Origin: Xylophilus ampelinus
GTDB lineage: Bacteria; Pseudomonadota; Gammaproteobacteria; Burkholderiales; Burkholderiaceae_C
DNA length: 64,000 nucleotides
Direction: 5' to 3'
Assembly: GCF_003217575.1 (NCBI RefSeq)
Contig: NZ_QJTC01000012.1
Location: forward strand, 47,839 to 111,838
The translations under genes and the position numbers were made by a program. Shown piece by piece: positions 37,652 to 46,296 of this stretch. Position 1 is the stretch's first letter. Every line of letters begins with the position of its first letter. Below the pieces are notes generated by a model. That model saw nothing but the letters and a program-made list of their open reading frames with translations. It did not search any database and was not told where the DNA came from.

Positions 37652-38983
37652 ATGTCTGACACCCTGCTCATGGGCGGCATGCTGCTCGGCATCATGCTGG
37701 TGCTGCTGGCCGGCGGCGTCTGGATCGCGATGACGCTGGCGATCGTCGGCTGGATCGGCCAGGCGTTCTTCACCAACACCCTGCCCGGCAAGAACCTGTT
37801 CTCGGCGTTCTGGGAAAGCAACGCTTCGTGGGAGCTGGCCGCGCTGCCGCTCTTCATTTGGATGGGCGAGATCCTGTTCCGCACCAAGCTCAGCGAGGAG
37901 ATGTTCGAGGGCCTGCGCCCCTGGCTCAACCGGGTGCCGGGACGGCTGATGCACACCACCGTGCTCGGCTGCGGCGTGTTCGGATCGGTGTCGGGCTCGT
38001 CGGCCGCCACCTGCGCCACCATCGCCAAGGTGGCCCTGCCCGAGCTGAAGAAGCGCGGCTACAACGAGAACCTGGCCATCGGCTCGCTGGCCACCGCCGG
38101 CACGCTCGGAATCCTGATCCCGCCTTCGATCACGATGGTGGTCTACGCGGTGGCGGCCGATGCGTCGATCATCCGCATCTTCCTGGCGGGCTTCCTGCCC
38201 AGCCTGCTGCTGATGGTGCTGTTCTCCGGCTACATCGGCTGGTGGAGCCATCGCCACCCGGACCAGGTGCCGCCGGCCGATCCGCCCAGCAGCTTCATGC
38301 AGAAGTTGAAGGCCTCGGGCAACCTGATCCCGTGCGCGCTGCTGATCGTCTTCATCGTCTGGGTGCTGGTGGCCGGCTGGGCCACGGCCACGGAGTGCGC
38401 GGCCTTCGGCGTGCTGGGCTCGCTGGCCATCGCCGCCTACGGCCGCAGCCTGACCTGGCAGAACTTCAAGGACGGCGTGATGGGCGCCACCCGCACCAGC
38501 TGCATGATCATGTTCATCCTGGCGGGCGCGGCCTTCCTCACCAAGACGATGGCCTTCACCGGCATCCCGCGCGAGCTGGCCGAATGGGTCGACGGCATGC
38601 ACCTGTCGCCCTACGCGCTGATCTCGGTGCTGGTGCTGGTGTACCTGGTGCTGGGCACCGCGCTCGACGGCATCAGCATGATCGTGCTGACCAGCGCGGT
38701 GGTGCTGCCGATGATCCAGAAGGCGGGCTTCGACCTGGTGTGGTTCGGCATCTTCGTGATCCTGCTGGTCGAAATCGCCGAGGTGACGCCGCCGGTGGGC
38801 TTCAACCTCTTCGTGCTGCAGAACATGACCGGCCGGGACAGCAACCTGATCGCCAAGGCGGCGATCCCGTTCTTCGCCTGCCTGGTGGTATGCATCGCGC
38901 TGATCACGCTGTTTCCGCAGATCGTGACTTTTCTACCCGACATGGTGATGGGCAAGGACGGCGCGCCGCTGCCGGCGGGCTGA
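37652..38983 (+). CDS. dctM: TRAP transporter large permease (DctM family)
   Basis: 443-residue permease with about 11-12 membrane helices. The family motifs are GCGVFGSVSGSSAATCATIAKVALPELKKRGYNENLAIGSLATAGTLGILIPPSITMVVYA in the first half and LGTALDGISMIVLTSAVVLPM in the second. These form the elevator-type transport core that couples substrate movement to Na+. With DctP and DctQ it makes a complete TRAP importer. It belongs to the same operon as dctPQ despite the gap, in which I see no terminator. Confidence 0.93.
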   Translation: MSDTLLMGGMLLGIMLVLLAGGVWIAMTLAIVGWIGQAFFTNTLPGKNLFSAFWESNASWELAALPLFIWMGEILFRTKLSEEMFEGLRPWLNRVPGRLMHTTVLGCGVFGSVSGSSAATCATIAKVALPELKKRGYNENLAIGSLATAGTLGILIPPSITMVVYAVAADASIIRIFLAGFLPSLLLMVLFSGYIGWWSHRHPDQVPPADPPSSFMQKLKASGNLIPCALLIVFIVWVLVAGWATATECAAFGVLGSLAIAAYGRSLTWQNFKDGVMGATRTSCMIMFILAGAAFLTKTMAFTGIPRELAEWVDGMHLSPYALISVLVLVYLVLGTALDGISMIVLTSAVVLPMIQKAGFDLVWFGIFVILLVEIAEVTPPVGFNLFVLQNMTGRDSNLIAKAAIPFFACLVVCIALITLFPQIVTFLPDMVMGKDGAPLPAG

Positions 38984-39018
38984 GGGAACCCGCCGCAGCG
39001 GCTGCGATACTGCGCGCC

Positions 39019-39405
39019 ATGCTGCTCAACGTCTCCGTCATCTGCATCGCCGCCTGTGTCGGCGCCCTGCTGCGCTGGGGCTTCGCGCTGTGGCTCAACC
39101 CGGGCAGCGTGCTGCCCTGGGGCACGCTGGCGGTCAACCTGATCGGCGGCTACCTCATCGGCTTGGCGATCGGCGTGTTCAACGGATTGCCCAACCTGGA
39201 CCCGGCCTGGCGGCTGATGGTGATCACCGGCTTCCTGGGCACGCTCACCACCTTCTCCAGCTTCTCGGGCGAGGTGGTCGGCATGCTGCTGCAGCAGCGC
39301 TACGCCCTGGCGCTGGGCACCGCGGCGATGCACATCGCCGGCTCGCTGCTGCTGACCTTCGCCGGACTGCGCAGCGCGCAGTGGGCGCTGGCGGCTTTTC
39401 GCTGA
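39019..39405 (+). CDS. crcB: fluoride channel CrcB (Fluc)
   Basis: 128-residue protein with four membrane helices, a dual-topology fluoride exporter. Motifs GALLRWGFALWLNPG, WGTLAVNLIGGYLIGLAIGVF and ITGFLGTLTTFSSFSGEVVGML match the Fluc pore signature (N in helix 2, the TTFSSFS break in helix 3). No fluoride riboswitch is seen in the 35 bp after dctM, so expression may depend on the upstream operon. It converges on the MFS gene with 48 bp between stops, containing a palindrome copy. Confidence 0.93.
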   Translation: MLLNVSVICIAACVGALLRWGFALWLNPGSVLPWGTLAVNLIGGYLIGLAIGVFNGLPNLDPAWRLMVITGFLGTLTTFSSFSGEVVGMLLQQRYALALGTAAMHIAGSLLLTFAGLRSAQWALAAFR

Positions 39406-39452
39406 ATTTCAAGGGAAAAAGGGCTGCAGCCTGCGCAGTGCGCGGACCACCA

Positions 39453-39469
39453 GCTATCGTTTCGATAGC
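39453..39469. repeat. GCTAT-N7-ATAGC palindrome at the MFS stop codon
   Basis: GCTATCGTTTCGATAGC. The TAG stop of the minus-strand MFS gene (39456-39454) lies inside the left arm, so the last codons (SKR) of that protein are encoded by the palindrome. Confidence 0.85.
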
Positions 39470-40683
39470 ATCTCGTCGCGCCGGGCCAGGCTGGGGAACA
39501 GGCGGAACCACATCAGCGCCACCAGCATCGTGCCGACGCCGCCGAACACCACCGAGCCCACCGGGCCGAGCAGTGCGGCGGTGGCGCCCGACTCGAACTC
39601 TCCCAGCTGGTTGCTGGCGCCGATGAAGACCGAGTTGACCGCGCTCACCCGGCCGCGCATCGCGTCGGGCGTCTCCAGCTGCACCAGCGTCTGGCGCACC
39701 ACCACGCTCACCATGTCGGCACCGCCGGTGACGGCCAGCGCCACCAGCGACAGCCACAGGTTGTGCGACAGGCCGAAGACCAGCGTGGCCAGCCCGAAGA
39801 TGCCCACCGCGACCAGCATGCGGGCGCCCACCTTGCGCTCCAGCGGCCAGCGGGTCAGCACCACCGACATCGTCAACGCCCCGACGGCAGGGGCCGCCCG
39901 CAGCATGCCCAGGCCCCAGGGGCCGGTGTGCAGGATGTCCTTGGCGTAGATCGGCAGCAGCGCCACCGCGCCGCCCAGCAGCACCGCGAACAGATCGAGC
40001 GACACCGCGCCCAGCACCGGCTTGCGGTGCCAGATGAACCGCACGCCGGCCAGCAGCGTCTGCAGCGACACCGGCGCCCGTGGCGCGGCCACGTGGGCGT
40101 AGCCGAGCCGCTTCACCAGCAGGCTGCCCATCGCGAACAGCGCCACGCAGGTGCCGTAGACCGCCGTGGCGCCGGCCACGAAGATCACGCCGCCCAGCGC
40201 CGGCCCGCCGATGATCGCCGCCTGCGAGCCCGCCGCGCTGAACGCCATCGCCCGCGGCAGCATCAGGGGCGGCACCAGCGCGGGCGTGAGCGCCTGCTGG
40301 GCCGGCATCTGGAAGGCCCGCACCATGCCCAGCACCACCGACAAGGCCAGCAGCAGCGACCGGCCGACCCAATGGCCCTCGGTCGCCAGCACCAGGGTCA
40401 GCGCCACCGCGCCCTGGGTGAAGAAGCAGGCGGCCACGATGTGCCCGCGGTGCAGCCGGTCGGCCACTTGCCCCGCCACCAGGGTCAGCAGCAGGGCCGG
40501 CACGAACTGGTAAAGCCCCACCAGGCCCAGGTCCCAGGCGCTGCCGGTCAGCTCGTACATCTGCCAGCCCACCGCCACCATCAGCATCTGCTGCCCGGCG
40601 GTGCCGAACAGGCGCGCAGACCAGAAACGGATGAAGGCGCGTTCCTTCAGGAGGTCGCGGAACTGGTACGTGGGGATTGTCAT
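39454..40683 (-). CDS. MFS transporter, EntS/MFS_3-like
   Basis: 409-residue membrane transporter with about 12 helices. The N-terminus RDLLKERAFIRFWSARLFGTAGQQMLMVAVGWQMYELTGSAWDLGLVGLYQFVPALLLTLVAGQVADRLHRG is typical of the EntS-like subfamily of the major facilitator superfamily (export of siderophores or drugs); RGRVSAVNSVFIGASNQLGEFESG in the second half also fits. ATG at 40683 is chosen because the conserved region begins right after it; the longer frame opens in low-complexity sequence. No siderophore genes are nearby, so the substrate is unknown. It is divergent from the LOG-family gene, and its C-terminal codons lie within a dispersed palindrome. Confidence 0.88.
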   Translation of the reverse strand: MTIPTYQFRDLLKERAFIRFWSARLFGTAGQQMLMVAVGWQMYELTGSAWDLGLVGLYQFVPALLLTLVAGQVADRLHRGHIVAACFFTQGAVALTLVLATEGHWVGRSLLLALSVVLGMVRAFQMPAQQALTPALVPPLMLPRAMAFSAAGSQAAIIGGPALGGVIFVAGATAVYGTCVALFAMGSLLVKRLGYAHVAAPRAPVSLQTLLAGVRFIWHRKPVLGAVSLDLFAVLLGGAVALLPIYAKDILHTGPWGLGMLRAAPAVGALTMSVVLTRWPLERKVGARMLVAVGIFGLATLVFGLSHNLWLSLVALAVTGGADMVSVVVRQTLVQLETPDAMRGRVSAVNSVFIGASNQLGEFESGATAALLGPVGSVVFGGVGTMLVALMWFRLFPSLARRDEMLSKR

Positions 40684-40844
40684 GGGGGCAGGCGGCGTGG
40701 CCGGCACTGCCGCGGGGCCTGGTGCGTGGCAGGGTCGTGGGGAAAGAGGCGGATGTCGGCGTGGCGAAGCGACATTCTGCCTCGCCTGTTCCAGGCCTGC
40801 CCGCACCGCGGCGGACCATCACGGCAATCCCCCACAATGGCGGG

Positions 40845-41714
40845 ATGGATTCCACCCACAACCTCAACGACAACCGCATCGCCGATGCCTGGGCCACGCT
40901 CCATGCGCATTCCGACAGCGGCAACGCCCTGCAATCCCAGGCCTACCGCCTTGCCTTCGCCGACCCCGAGTTCCTGACCCGCCGCGAGACCCGCGGCGTG
41001 CGGATGCAGCTGGAGATGCTCAAGCCCGACCTCGACCAGCAGGCCCAGGGCATCGAGAATACCGTGGTCGTCTACGGCAGCGCCCGCTTCCTGCCGCCCG
41101 ACGAAGCCGCCGCGCTGCTGCAGGCGGCCGAGACGGTGGGCGAGCCCGCCGCCATCGCCGCCGCGCGGCTGAAGGTCAAGAACGCCCACTATTACGAGCA
41201 GGCCCGCCTGTTCGCGCGGCTCGTCGCCACCGACAGCGAAGCCCGGTCCAAGGAAGAACGACTCTACATCTGCACCGGCGGCGGCCCCGGCATCATGGAG
41301 GCGGCCAACCGCGGGGCGCACGAAGTCGGCGCGCTGAACGTCGGCCTCAATATCGCCCTGCCGCACGAGCAGAGCGGCAACCGCTTCATCACACCCAGCC
41401 TGTCGTTCAAGTTCCATTACTTCGCGCTGCGCAAGATGCACTTCATGATGCGGGCCAAGGCGCTGGTGGCGTTCCCCGGCGGCTTCGGCACGCTGGACGA
41501 ACTGTTCGAACTGCTCACCCTGGTGCAGACCGGCAAGAGCAAGCGGGTACCGATCGTGCTGTTCGGCAAGAGTTTCTGGACCCGTGTCGTCAACTTCGAC
41601 GTGCTCGTCGAGGAAGGCACCATCTCGGCCGCCGACCTCAAGCTGTTCCACCTGACCGACGATCCGCAGGACGCCTGGGACACGATCCAGGACTTCTACC
41701 GGCTAACGGAATGA
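40845..41714 (+). CDS. LOG-family (lysine decarboxylase-like fold) protein
   Basis: 289-residue Rossmann-like protein. It contains VVVYGSARF, ICTGGGPGIMEAANRGAHEVG and the signature AFPGGFGTLDELFELLTLVQTGKSKRVPIVLFG. The GGGxGxM and PGGxGTxxE motifs define LOG-type nucleotide phosphoribohydrolases, some of which release cytokinin bases or cleave nucleoside monophosphates. The N-terminal extension of about 75 residues is usual in the longer proteobacterial form. Annotated historically as lysine decarboxylase, which is incorrect for this fold. Whether it makes cytokinin cannot be told; in a plant-associated bacterium this is worth noting. Confidence 0.9.
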   Translation: MDSTHNLNDNRIADAWATLHAHSDSGNALQSQAYRLAFADPEFLTRRETRGVRMQLEMLKPDLDQQAQGIENTVVVYGSARFLPPDEAAALLQAAETVGEPAAIAAARLKVKNAHYYEQARLFARLVATDSEARSKEERLYICTGGGPGIMEAANRGAHEVGALNVGLNIALPHEQSGNRFITPSLSFKFHYFALRKMHFMMRAKALVAFPGGFGTLDELFELLTLVQTGKSKRVPIVLFGKSFWTRVVNFDVLVEEGTISAADLKLFHLTDDPQDAWDTIQDFYRLTE

Positions 41715-41920
41715 GCGTGGTCGCAGCGGTTTGCCGAGCCGGCGCCCGCGGGCCGGTGGCCGCACCGGCACCACGGCCTGCGGGTTCCGCACATCGGCCA
41801 TGGTGCCCGGATTTCCATGGGCATACGCCTACAGGCGCCTAGCACCGGCGCTGGCACGCAGCGCACCCCGGGTGCCTAGCATGGAGTGGCCCAACCCCCT
41901 AACGCACTGCGAGGAGCTTC

Positions 41921-42145
41921 ATGACGTCTACCCATCCACGCGACTCCGACGCCCCCGAATCGCCCGACCAGCTGGACCACCAGGCCTTCGAAGGCGGCGA
42001 CCGGGGTGGCAAATCCGGATCCAACGCCGCCCAGAACCGCGCCGTCGGCATCGACGATTCGATCGTCGAAGGCAGCCGACAGGGCCGCGAACGCTACAAG
42101 ACCGAAATCGACCACGGCGAAGCGGAGCCCCGAAACTCCGTGTAG
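41921..42145 (+). CDS. small hydrophilic protein of unknown function
   Basis: 74-residue protein, very polar and acidic (DAPESPDQLDHQAFEGG, SIVEGSRQGRERYKTEID). It has no hydrophobic segment and no Cys, and is probably disordered. The strong Shine-Dalgarno GAGGAG four bases before the ATG supports real translation. I do not recognise a family. A terminator-like hairpin lies about 120 bp downstream. The 200 bp upstream, after the LOG gene, hold nothing I can identify except its leader. Confidence 0.65.
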   Translation: MTSTHPRDSDAPESPDQLDHQAFEGGDRGGKSGSNAAQNRAVGIDDSIVEGSRQGRERYKTEIDHGEAEPRNSV

Positions 42146-42266
42146 CCGACGGTGGAAAAGGCATCAGCTTGCCGAAAATCACAAAGATGCGCCGTCGTTT
42201 CAATGGCGCCGTCGTTCCGACAAAAGCTGGTGGCTCCTCCCATACCTGTTTCATGGTGCCCCTCTT

Positions 42267-42291
42267 GCCCGCGCTCGGCGCGGGCTTTTTT
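42267..42291 (+). terminator. intrinsic terminator
   Basis: GCCCGCGC and GCGCGGGC pair around a 3-base loop and are followed by TTTTTT on the plus strand. It lies between the small hydrophilic gene and the convergent proline-rich small gene. Confidence 0.9.
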
Positions 42292-42299
42292 GCGTCCGG

Positions 42300-42446
42300 C
42301 TATTGGCCCGGACGGGGATCTTGCACCGGCGGCTGCTGCGTCGGACGGGGTGGCGGGTCGCCGATCGGGGTTTCGGGCGGCGGGCCGGAAGGTGGAGGCA
42401 CCTGCAGCGGCGGGGTCGGGATCGGGGATTCGGTAGGCATGGGCAT
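42300..42446 (-). CDS. proline-rich small protein (48 residues)
   Basis: Short frame from ATG 42446 (or ATG 42440) to TAG at 42300. About 40 percent of the 48 residues are Pro, with the pattern TPPLQVPPPSGPPPETPIGD and PPPRPTQQPP. An AGGAG Shine-Dalgarno precedes it: three bases before the first ATG and nine before the second, which favours the second. No signal peptide. Small Pro-rich proteins of this kind occur in related bacteria, but I know of no function. Opposite-strand frames here are less convincing because none has a ribosome-binding site. Confidence 0.6.
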   Translation of the reverse strand: MPMPTESPIPTPPLQVPPPSGPPPETPIGDPPPRPTQQPPVQDPRPGQ

Positions 42447-42560
42447 TTCTCCTGAGTCAAAACATCATGGCTGCGGACCACGGTCAAGAGGTTTCCGCGT
42501 GCTACTGGGGCGCGGCGCAGGGCGTGGGAACCTATCGCGCGGCCGTCCTCTCCGACCGTC

Positions 42561-43532
42561 ATGACGGCACACACGTTCCTCCCCCGGCCCGACATGCAAG
42601 CCAAGAAGCACCCCGGTGTCGACCGCCATGCCTACCGCGGCCTGAACAACCCCCAGGCCGAGCGTGCGGGCGCGGCGCTCGCGGCGCACCTGGAGCGGCT
42701 GGGCACGGCCCGCTGCGTTGCGACCCTGCGGGACGCGCACCGCCAGACGCCGGCCGGCACGCCGCGGAGCCATGCGCTGCGGGTCCTGATCGGCGTGCTG
42801 CAGGAGCTGGGCGTCGACACCCTGCAGGTGCAGATGGAGCAGTGGCGTGCCGCCCGGCACGCGATGGAATCCGCGCGCGCCGAGTTGCAGGTGCTGCAGC
42901 ACTCGTTCGATGCGGATTTCGCCCGCTGGAGCGCCACGGCCGCCCATATCCGACATACGCGGGAGCAGGCGCTCGCCCTGCTCGATTCCCTGCTGCCCAC
43001 GGCGCAGCGCAAGGAGAATCCGTCGGCCCGCCCTCTGTCGAAGGCACTTGCGCGTCTGCCTGGCAGCGAGCTGCAGGCCGCCCTGGCCTCGGCCGACGAA
43101 GCATTCCTCCAGCCCGCCCAGGACGCCCTGTTGGCCGACCTGGTGGATGTCGGCCTGGCGCTGGAGGTGCGCGAGCATGCCTGCGCCGCCGAAGGCCTGG
43201 GCATCGAGACCGAGCTGGCTCTGGGCGCCGCAGGCTACGACATCCAGGATGCGATCCACCAGTTCAAGCCCCTGGCCGAAGCCGCAGCGGCGCTGATGGA
43301 GCGCCGCAAGCAGTTGACGGCGGCCATCGCCCACACGGAGCGGCTTCAGACGGTATGCCGGCAGGCATCGGTTCCGGCGTTGCTGATGCGGCTGCCCTAC
43401 CTGTGGTTTCCGGCGTACGAGTTCAGCCAGGCCGACCAAATGCTGACGGCTCAGACCCCGGCGGCGTACGGCGCAGCGACCGGCGGTCCGAAAGACGGTC
43501 GAACGGGCGGGCCGACGACTTCCGCGGGCTAG
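42561..43532 (+). CDS. hypothetical helical protein
   Basis: 323-residue protein, mostly Ala/Leu/Arg/Glu and predicted to be largely alpha-helical with coiled-coil stretches (VQMEQWRAARHAMESARAELQVLQ, LAEAAAALMERRKQLTAAIAHTERLQTV). It has no signal peptide, membrane helix or catalytic motif. The C-terminus is Gly/Thr-rich. I do not recognise a family. It lies between the small Pro-rich gene (divergent) and tRNA-Ser. The reading frame is preferred over overlapping frames because its composition is protein-like rather than Arg/Gly-biased. The start could be ATG 42561 or ATG 42594. Confidence 0.55.
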   Translation: MTAHTFLPRPDMQAKKHPGVDRHAYRGLNNPQAERAGAALAAHLERLGTARCVATLRDAHRQTPAGTPRSHALRVLIGVLQELGVDTLQVQMEQWRAARHAMESARAELQVLQHSFDADFARWSATAAHIRHTREQALALLDSLLPTAQRKENPSARPLSKALARLPGSELQAALASADEAFLQPAQDALLADLVDVGLALEVREHACAAEGLGIETELALGAAGYDIQDAIHQFKPLAEAAAALMERRKQLTAAIAHTERLQTVCRQASVPALLMRLPYLWFPAYEFSQADQMLTAQTPAAYGAATGGPKDGRTGGPTTSAG

Positions 43533-43548
43533 AATCGAGAGCTATCCA

Positions 43549-43635
43549 GGAAGCGTGGCAGAGCGGTTGAATGCACCGGTCTTGAAAACCGGCGATGTCG
43601 AAAGATATCCGTGAGTTCGAATCTCACCGCTTCCG
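43549..43635 (+). tRNA. serT: tRNA-Ser (anticodon TGA)
   Basis: 87-nt class II tRNA. The acceptor GGAAGCG pairs with CGCTTCC at the 3' end, discriminator G. The anticodon arm is CCGGT-CTTGAAA-ACCGG with anticodon TGA, the long variable arm is present (CGATGTCGAAAGATATCCG), and the T-arm is GTGAGTTCGAATCTCAC. CCA is not encoded (CCG follows). It reads UCA and, by wobble, UCG codons. Confidence 0.96.
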
Positions 43636-43793
43636 CCGGAGCACCCATTGCACCTGTGTTGGGAGCACTCCGGGCATTCCGGTGCGGTCCGTCTGTCCCT
43701 CCGAGGCAGCGGGGGCATGCCGCAGGAGACGGCTCGCAATGCACTCGGCACAGGCCACCGGGAGCCAGCGCACCCCTTTGTTCGAATGGGACC

Positions 43794-44207
43794 ATGAAAC
43801 CTCGCTGCCGCGCCTTCCTCGTCGAAGACAACCCACGAAGTCTGGAAAGCCTGATCCCGGCGCTGGCGGAACTGGCCTGCGCCGAAGTCGTCGGCTTCGT
43901 CCAGCGCGAGGACGATGCGCTCGAATGGCTCGGGCAGCATGCGGCCGAGGTCGACGTGGTGGTGCTCGACATGTTCCTGCTGCAGGGCACCGGCCTGGGC
44001 GTGCTCAACGCAATGCGCGAGCGCGGCATCGACTGCACCGTGGTAGGGCTGACCAACCATGCGACCGACGACACGCGCGCCCGGTTCTCCGCCGCCGGGG
44101 CCGACGCCGTCTTCGACAAGATGGAACAGACCGAGGACTTCTTCGCGTTTCTCGACACGGTGGTCCGCCGGACCCGGACGAACGAGGCGGCGGTCGACGG
44201 ACATTGA
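43794..44207 (+). CDS. single-domain response regulator
   Basis: 137-residue receiver-only protein. It has an acidic pocket (AFLVEDNPRSL), phospho-acceptor Asp59 (VDVVVLDMFLLQGTGLGVLNAM), a conserved Thr (VVGLTNHA) and Lys (AVFDKMEQTEDF). There is no output domain, so it would act by protein contact or as part of a phosphorelay. No kinase gene lies beside it. An upstream in-frame start at 43611 falls inside the tRNA gene and is rejected. The 158 bp between the tRNA and this gene hold no other feature I can see. Confidence 0.85.
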   Translation: MKPRCRAFLVEDNPRSLESLIPALAELACAEVVGFVQREDDALEWLGQHAAEVDVVVLDMFLLQGTGLGVLNAMRERGIDCTVVGLTNHATDDTRARFSAAGADAVFDKMEQTEDFFAFLDTVVRRTRTNEAAVDGH

Positions 44208-44381
44208 GCCCCGTAGCCGGCCCCTGCTCGGCCCGGCCGCCGCGGCGCACAGCGCCCCGCTGCGCCAACACTTCGCGGCCATCAGGGCATCCTCGGCGTC
44301 GAGCGACGGCAACGGCAGAAGCGGCGTCCCGGCGCGGGCCGCGCAGCTCCGCCGTGCCGTCGCGCCAGGATGCAACACGCT

Positions 44382-45659
44382 TTAGCCCGCAAGAAAGAGC
44401 GCCTGCAGGTCGCTCAGGAAATCGAAGCCCCGCTCGGTCGGCTGCACCCGCTTCAGGTCGCGGGTGATCAATCCCTTGGCTTGCGCCTCCGCCAGGGCCG
44501 GCGCGATCGCCGCGACCGACAGCCCGGTGCGGTCGGCGAAGTCCTGCAGCAGGAAGCCCTCGCGCAGCCTCAGCGCATTGAGCATGTACTCGAACGGCAG
44601 ATCGCCGCGCTTCAGCTCTTCCTGCTGCGTGACCGCATTGCCGGCCGGTGCACGCTCCATATAGAGCTGCGGATCGCGCACCCGCACCTGCCGCACGATG
44701 CGGTGGGCGAAGCTCAGCTTGCCGTGCGCACCCGCGCCGATGCCCAGGTAGTCGCCGAACTGCCAGTAGTTGAGGTTGTGGAAGCAGCCGTGGCCGGGCT
44801 TGGCATAGGCCGAGATCTCGTAGCGGGCCATGCCGGCGGCGCCGGTCCGCTCGGTGATGCGGTCGAGCATCTCGTAGGCGGTATCGTCCTCGGGCACGAC
44901 CGGCGGATGCTTGGCGAAATAGGTGTTGGGCTCGATCGTCAGGTGGTAGATCGAGATGTGCGGCGGCGCCAGGGCCAGCGCGGTGGCGACGTCGGCCTCC
45001 AGCTGCGCCATGGTCTGGCCGGGCAAGGCGTACATCAGGTCGAGGTTGAAGGTCTCGAACGCCGAGGCCGCCTCTTCCACCGCGGCCAGCGCCTGGGCAC
45101 GGTCGTGCACCCGGCCCAGGGCCCGCAGGTGGGCATCGTCGAAACTCTGCACCCCCACCGACAGCCGCGTCACGCCGGCGGCGCGGAAGGCGCGGAACCG
45201 GTCGCGCTCGAAGGTGCCGGGATTGGCCTCCAGCGTGATCTCGGCATCGGCCGCCAGCCGCACCCGGGCCCGGATGCCGCCGATCAGCCGCTCGATCGCC
45301 TCGGGCGAGAACAGGCTGGGCGTGCCGCCGCCGAAGAACACGCTGTGCACCGTACGGCCCCAGACCAGCGGCAGCGCGGCCTCCAGGTCGGCCATCAGCG
45401 CATCGACGTACCGCTGCTCGGGGATCGGGGGGCGCGCCCCCTGCCCCGCTGCGCCGGCATCGACCTGCGTGCCTGCTCGCCACTCGTGCGAGTTGAAATC
45501 GCAGTACGGGCACTTCTTCAGGCACCAGGGCAGGTGCACGTAGAGCGACAGCGGCGGCAGCGCGCCCAGCTGCAGCGTGCCGGGCCGCATGTAGTGCAGC
45601 AGGTCGGGCTGCGGTGCGACCGCCGGGCCGGCCGGGACAAGCGGAATGCTGCCGGCCAT
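44382..45659 (-). CDS. hemW: heme chaperone HemW (radical SAM, HemN-like)
   Basis: 425-residue radical SAM protein. The iron-sulfur cluster motif is PLSLYVHLPWCLKKCPYCDFNSHEW (CxxxCxxC), followed by FFGGGTPSLFSPEAIERLI and LEANPGTFERDRFRAFRAAGVTRLSVGVQSF. The absence of the extra Cys after the motif (CDF rather than CxC) separates heme-binding HemW from true coproporphyrinogen dehydrogenase HemN. The start shares one base with the rdgB stop (TGATG). The order rdgB-hemW is conserved in proteobacteria. Some databases still call this family oxygen-independent coproporphyrinogen III oxidase. Confidence 0.93.
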   Translation of the reverse strand: MAGSIPLVPAGPAVAPQPDLLHYMRPGTLQLGALPPLSLYVHLPWCLKKCPYCDFNSHEWRAGTQVDAGAAGQGARPPIPEQRYVDALMADLEAALPLVWGRTVHSVFFGGGTPSLFSPEAIERLIGGIRARVRLAADAEITLEANPGTFERDRFRAFRAAGVTRLSVGVQSFDDAHLRALGRVHDRAQALAAVEEAASAFETFNLDLMYALPGQTMAQLEADVATALALAPPHISIYHLTIEPNTYFAKHPPVVPEDDTAYEMLDRITERTGAAGMARYEISAYAKPGHGCFHNLNYWQFGDYLGIGAGAHGKLSFAHRIVRQVRVRDPQLYMERAPAGNAVTQQEELKRGDLPFEYMLNALRLREGFLLQDFADRTGLSVAAIAPALAEAQAKGLITRDLKRVQPTERGFDFLSDLQALFLAG

Positions 45660-46255
45660 CACCAGCGCTCGCGGACGAGTTCGAGCATCCGGCGTGCGGC
45701 CTGGCCCCGATGGCTGTGCGCGTTCTTCACCTCGGGCGGCAGTTGGGCACAGGTTTGGCCGAAGGCCGGCAGGAACATCACCGGATCGAAGCCGAAGCCG
45801 TGCCCGCCGACCGGCACCCGGGCGATCTCGCCGGCCAGCCGGCCCGAGGCGATCAGCGGCTCGGGATCTTCCGCGCTGCGCACGCCCACCAGGGTGCTGA
45901 CCAACGCGGCGCGGCGGTCGTCGACCGTCGCCATCTGCTCCAGCAGCGCCCGCACGTTGTGGTCGTCGCCCTTCGGGTAGCCGAACTGCGTCGCGTAGTA
46001 GGCGGTATCGACGCCCGGCAGGCCGCCGAAGGCCTGCACGCACAGGCCCGCGTCGTCGGCGATGGCGGGCAGGCCGCTGGCGCGTGCGGCGTGGCGGGCC
46101 TTGGCCAGCGCGTTCTCGACGAAGGTGCGGAAGGGCTCCTCGGCCTCCGGGATGCCCAGGTCGCCCTGACGCAGCAGCTCGACGCCCAAGGGCGCGAACA
46201 TCGCCCGCAGCTCGGCCAGCTTGCCGCGGTTGTTGGAGGCCAGGACGATTTTCAT
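45659..46255 (-). CDS. rdgB: RdgB/HAM1 non-canonical purine NTP pyrophosphatase
   Basis: 198-residue housecleaning enzyme hydrolysing dITP, XTP and related nucleotides. Hallmarks are KIVLASNNRGKLAELRAMFAPLG at the start, TFVENALAKARHAARASGLPAIADDAGLCVQAFGGLPGVDTAYYA in the middle, then GHGFGFDPVMFLPAFGQTCAQL and KNAHSHRGQAARRM. The ATG at 46255 gives the canonical N-terminus; a TTG two codons upstream is possible but unneeded. The rph gene lies 45 bp upstream, separated by a palindrome copy, and the 3' end overlaps hemW. Confidence 0.95.
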   Translation of the reverse strand: MKIVLASNNRGKLAELRAMFAPLGVELLRQGDLGIPEAEEPFRTFVENALAKARHAARASGLPAIADDAGLCVQAFGGLPGVDTAYYATQFGYPKGDDHNVRALLEQMATVDDRRAALVSTLVGVRSAEDPEPLIASGRLAGEIARVPVGGHGFGFDPVMFLPAFGQTCAQLPPEVKNAHSHRGQAARRMLELVRERW

Positions 46256-46296
46256 GGTCAAAAGTGCTTGGAGCCTTTATGGTTCATCGACATCAT

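Noticed and set aside
38984..39018. Possible fluoride riboswitch before crcB
   Set aside because: Only 35 bp separate dctM from crcB, and the conserved crcB-motif bases are absent.
42465..43439. 324-codon minus-strand frame opposite the hypothetical gene at 42561
   Set aside because: Gln/Arg/Gly-biased with no ribosome-binding site. The plus-strand frame is more protein-like, although neither has known homologues by eye.
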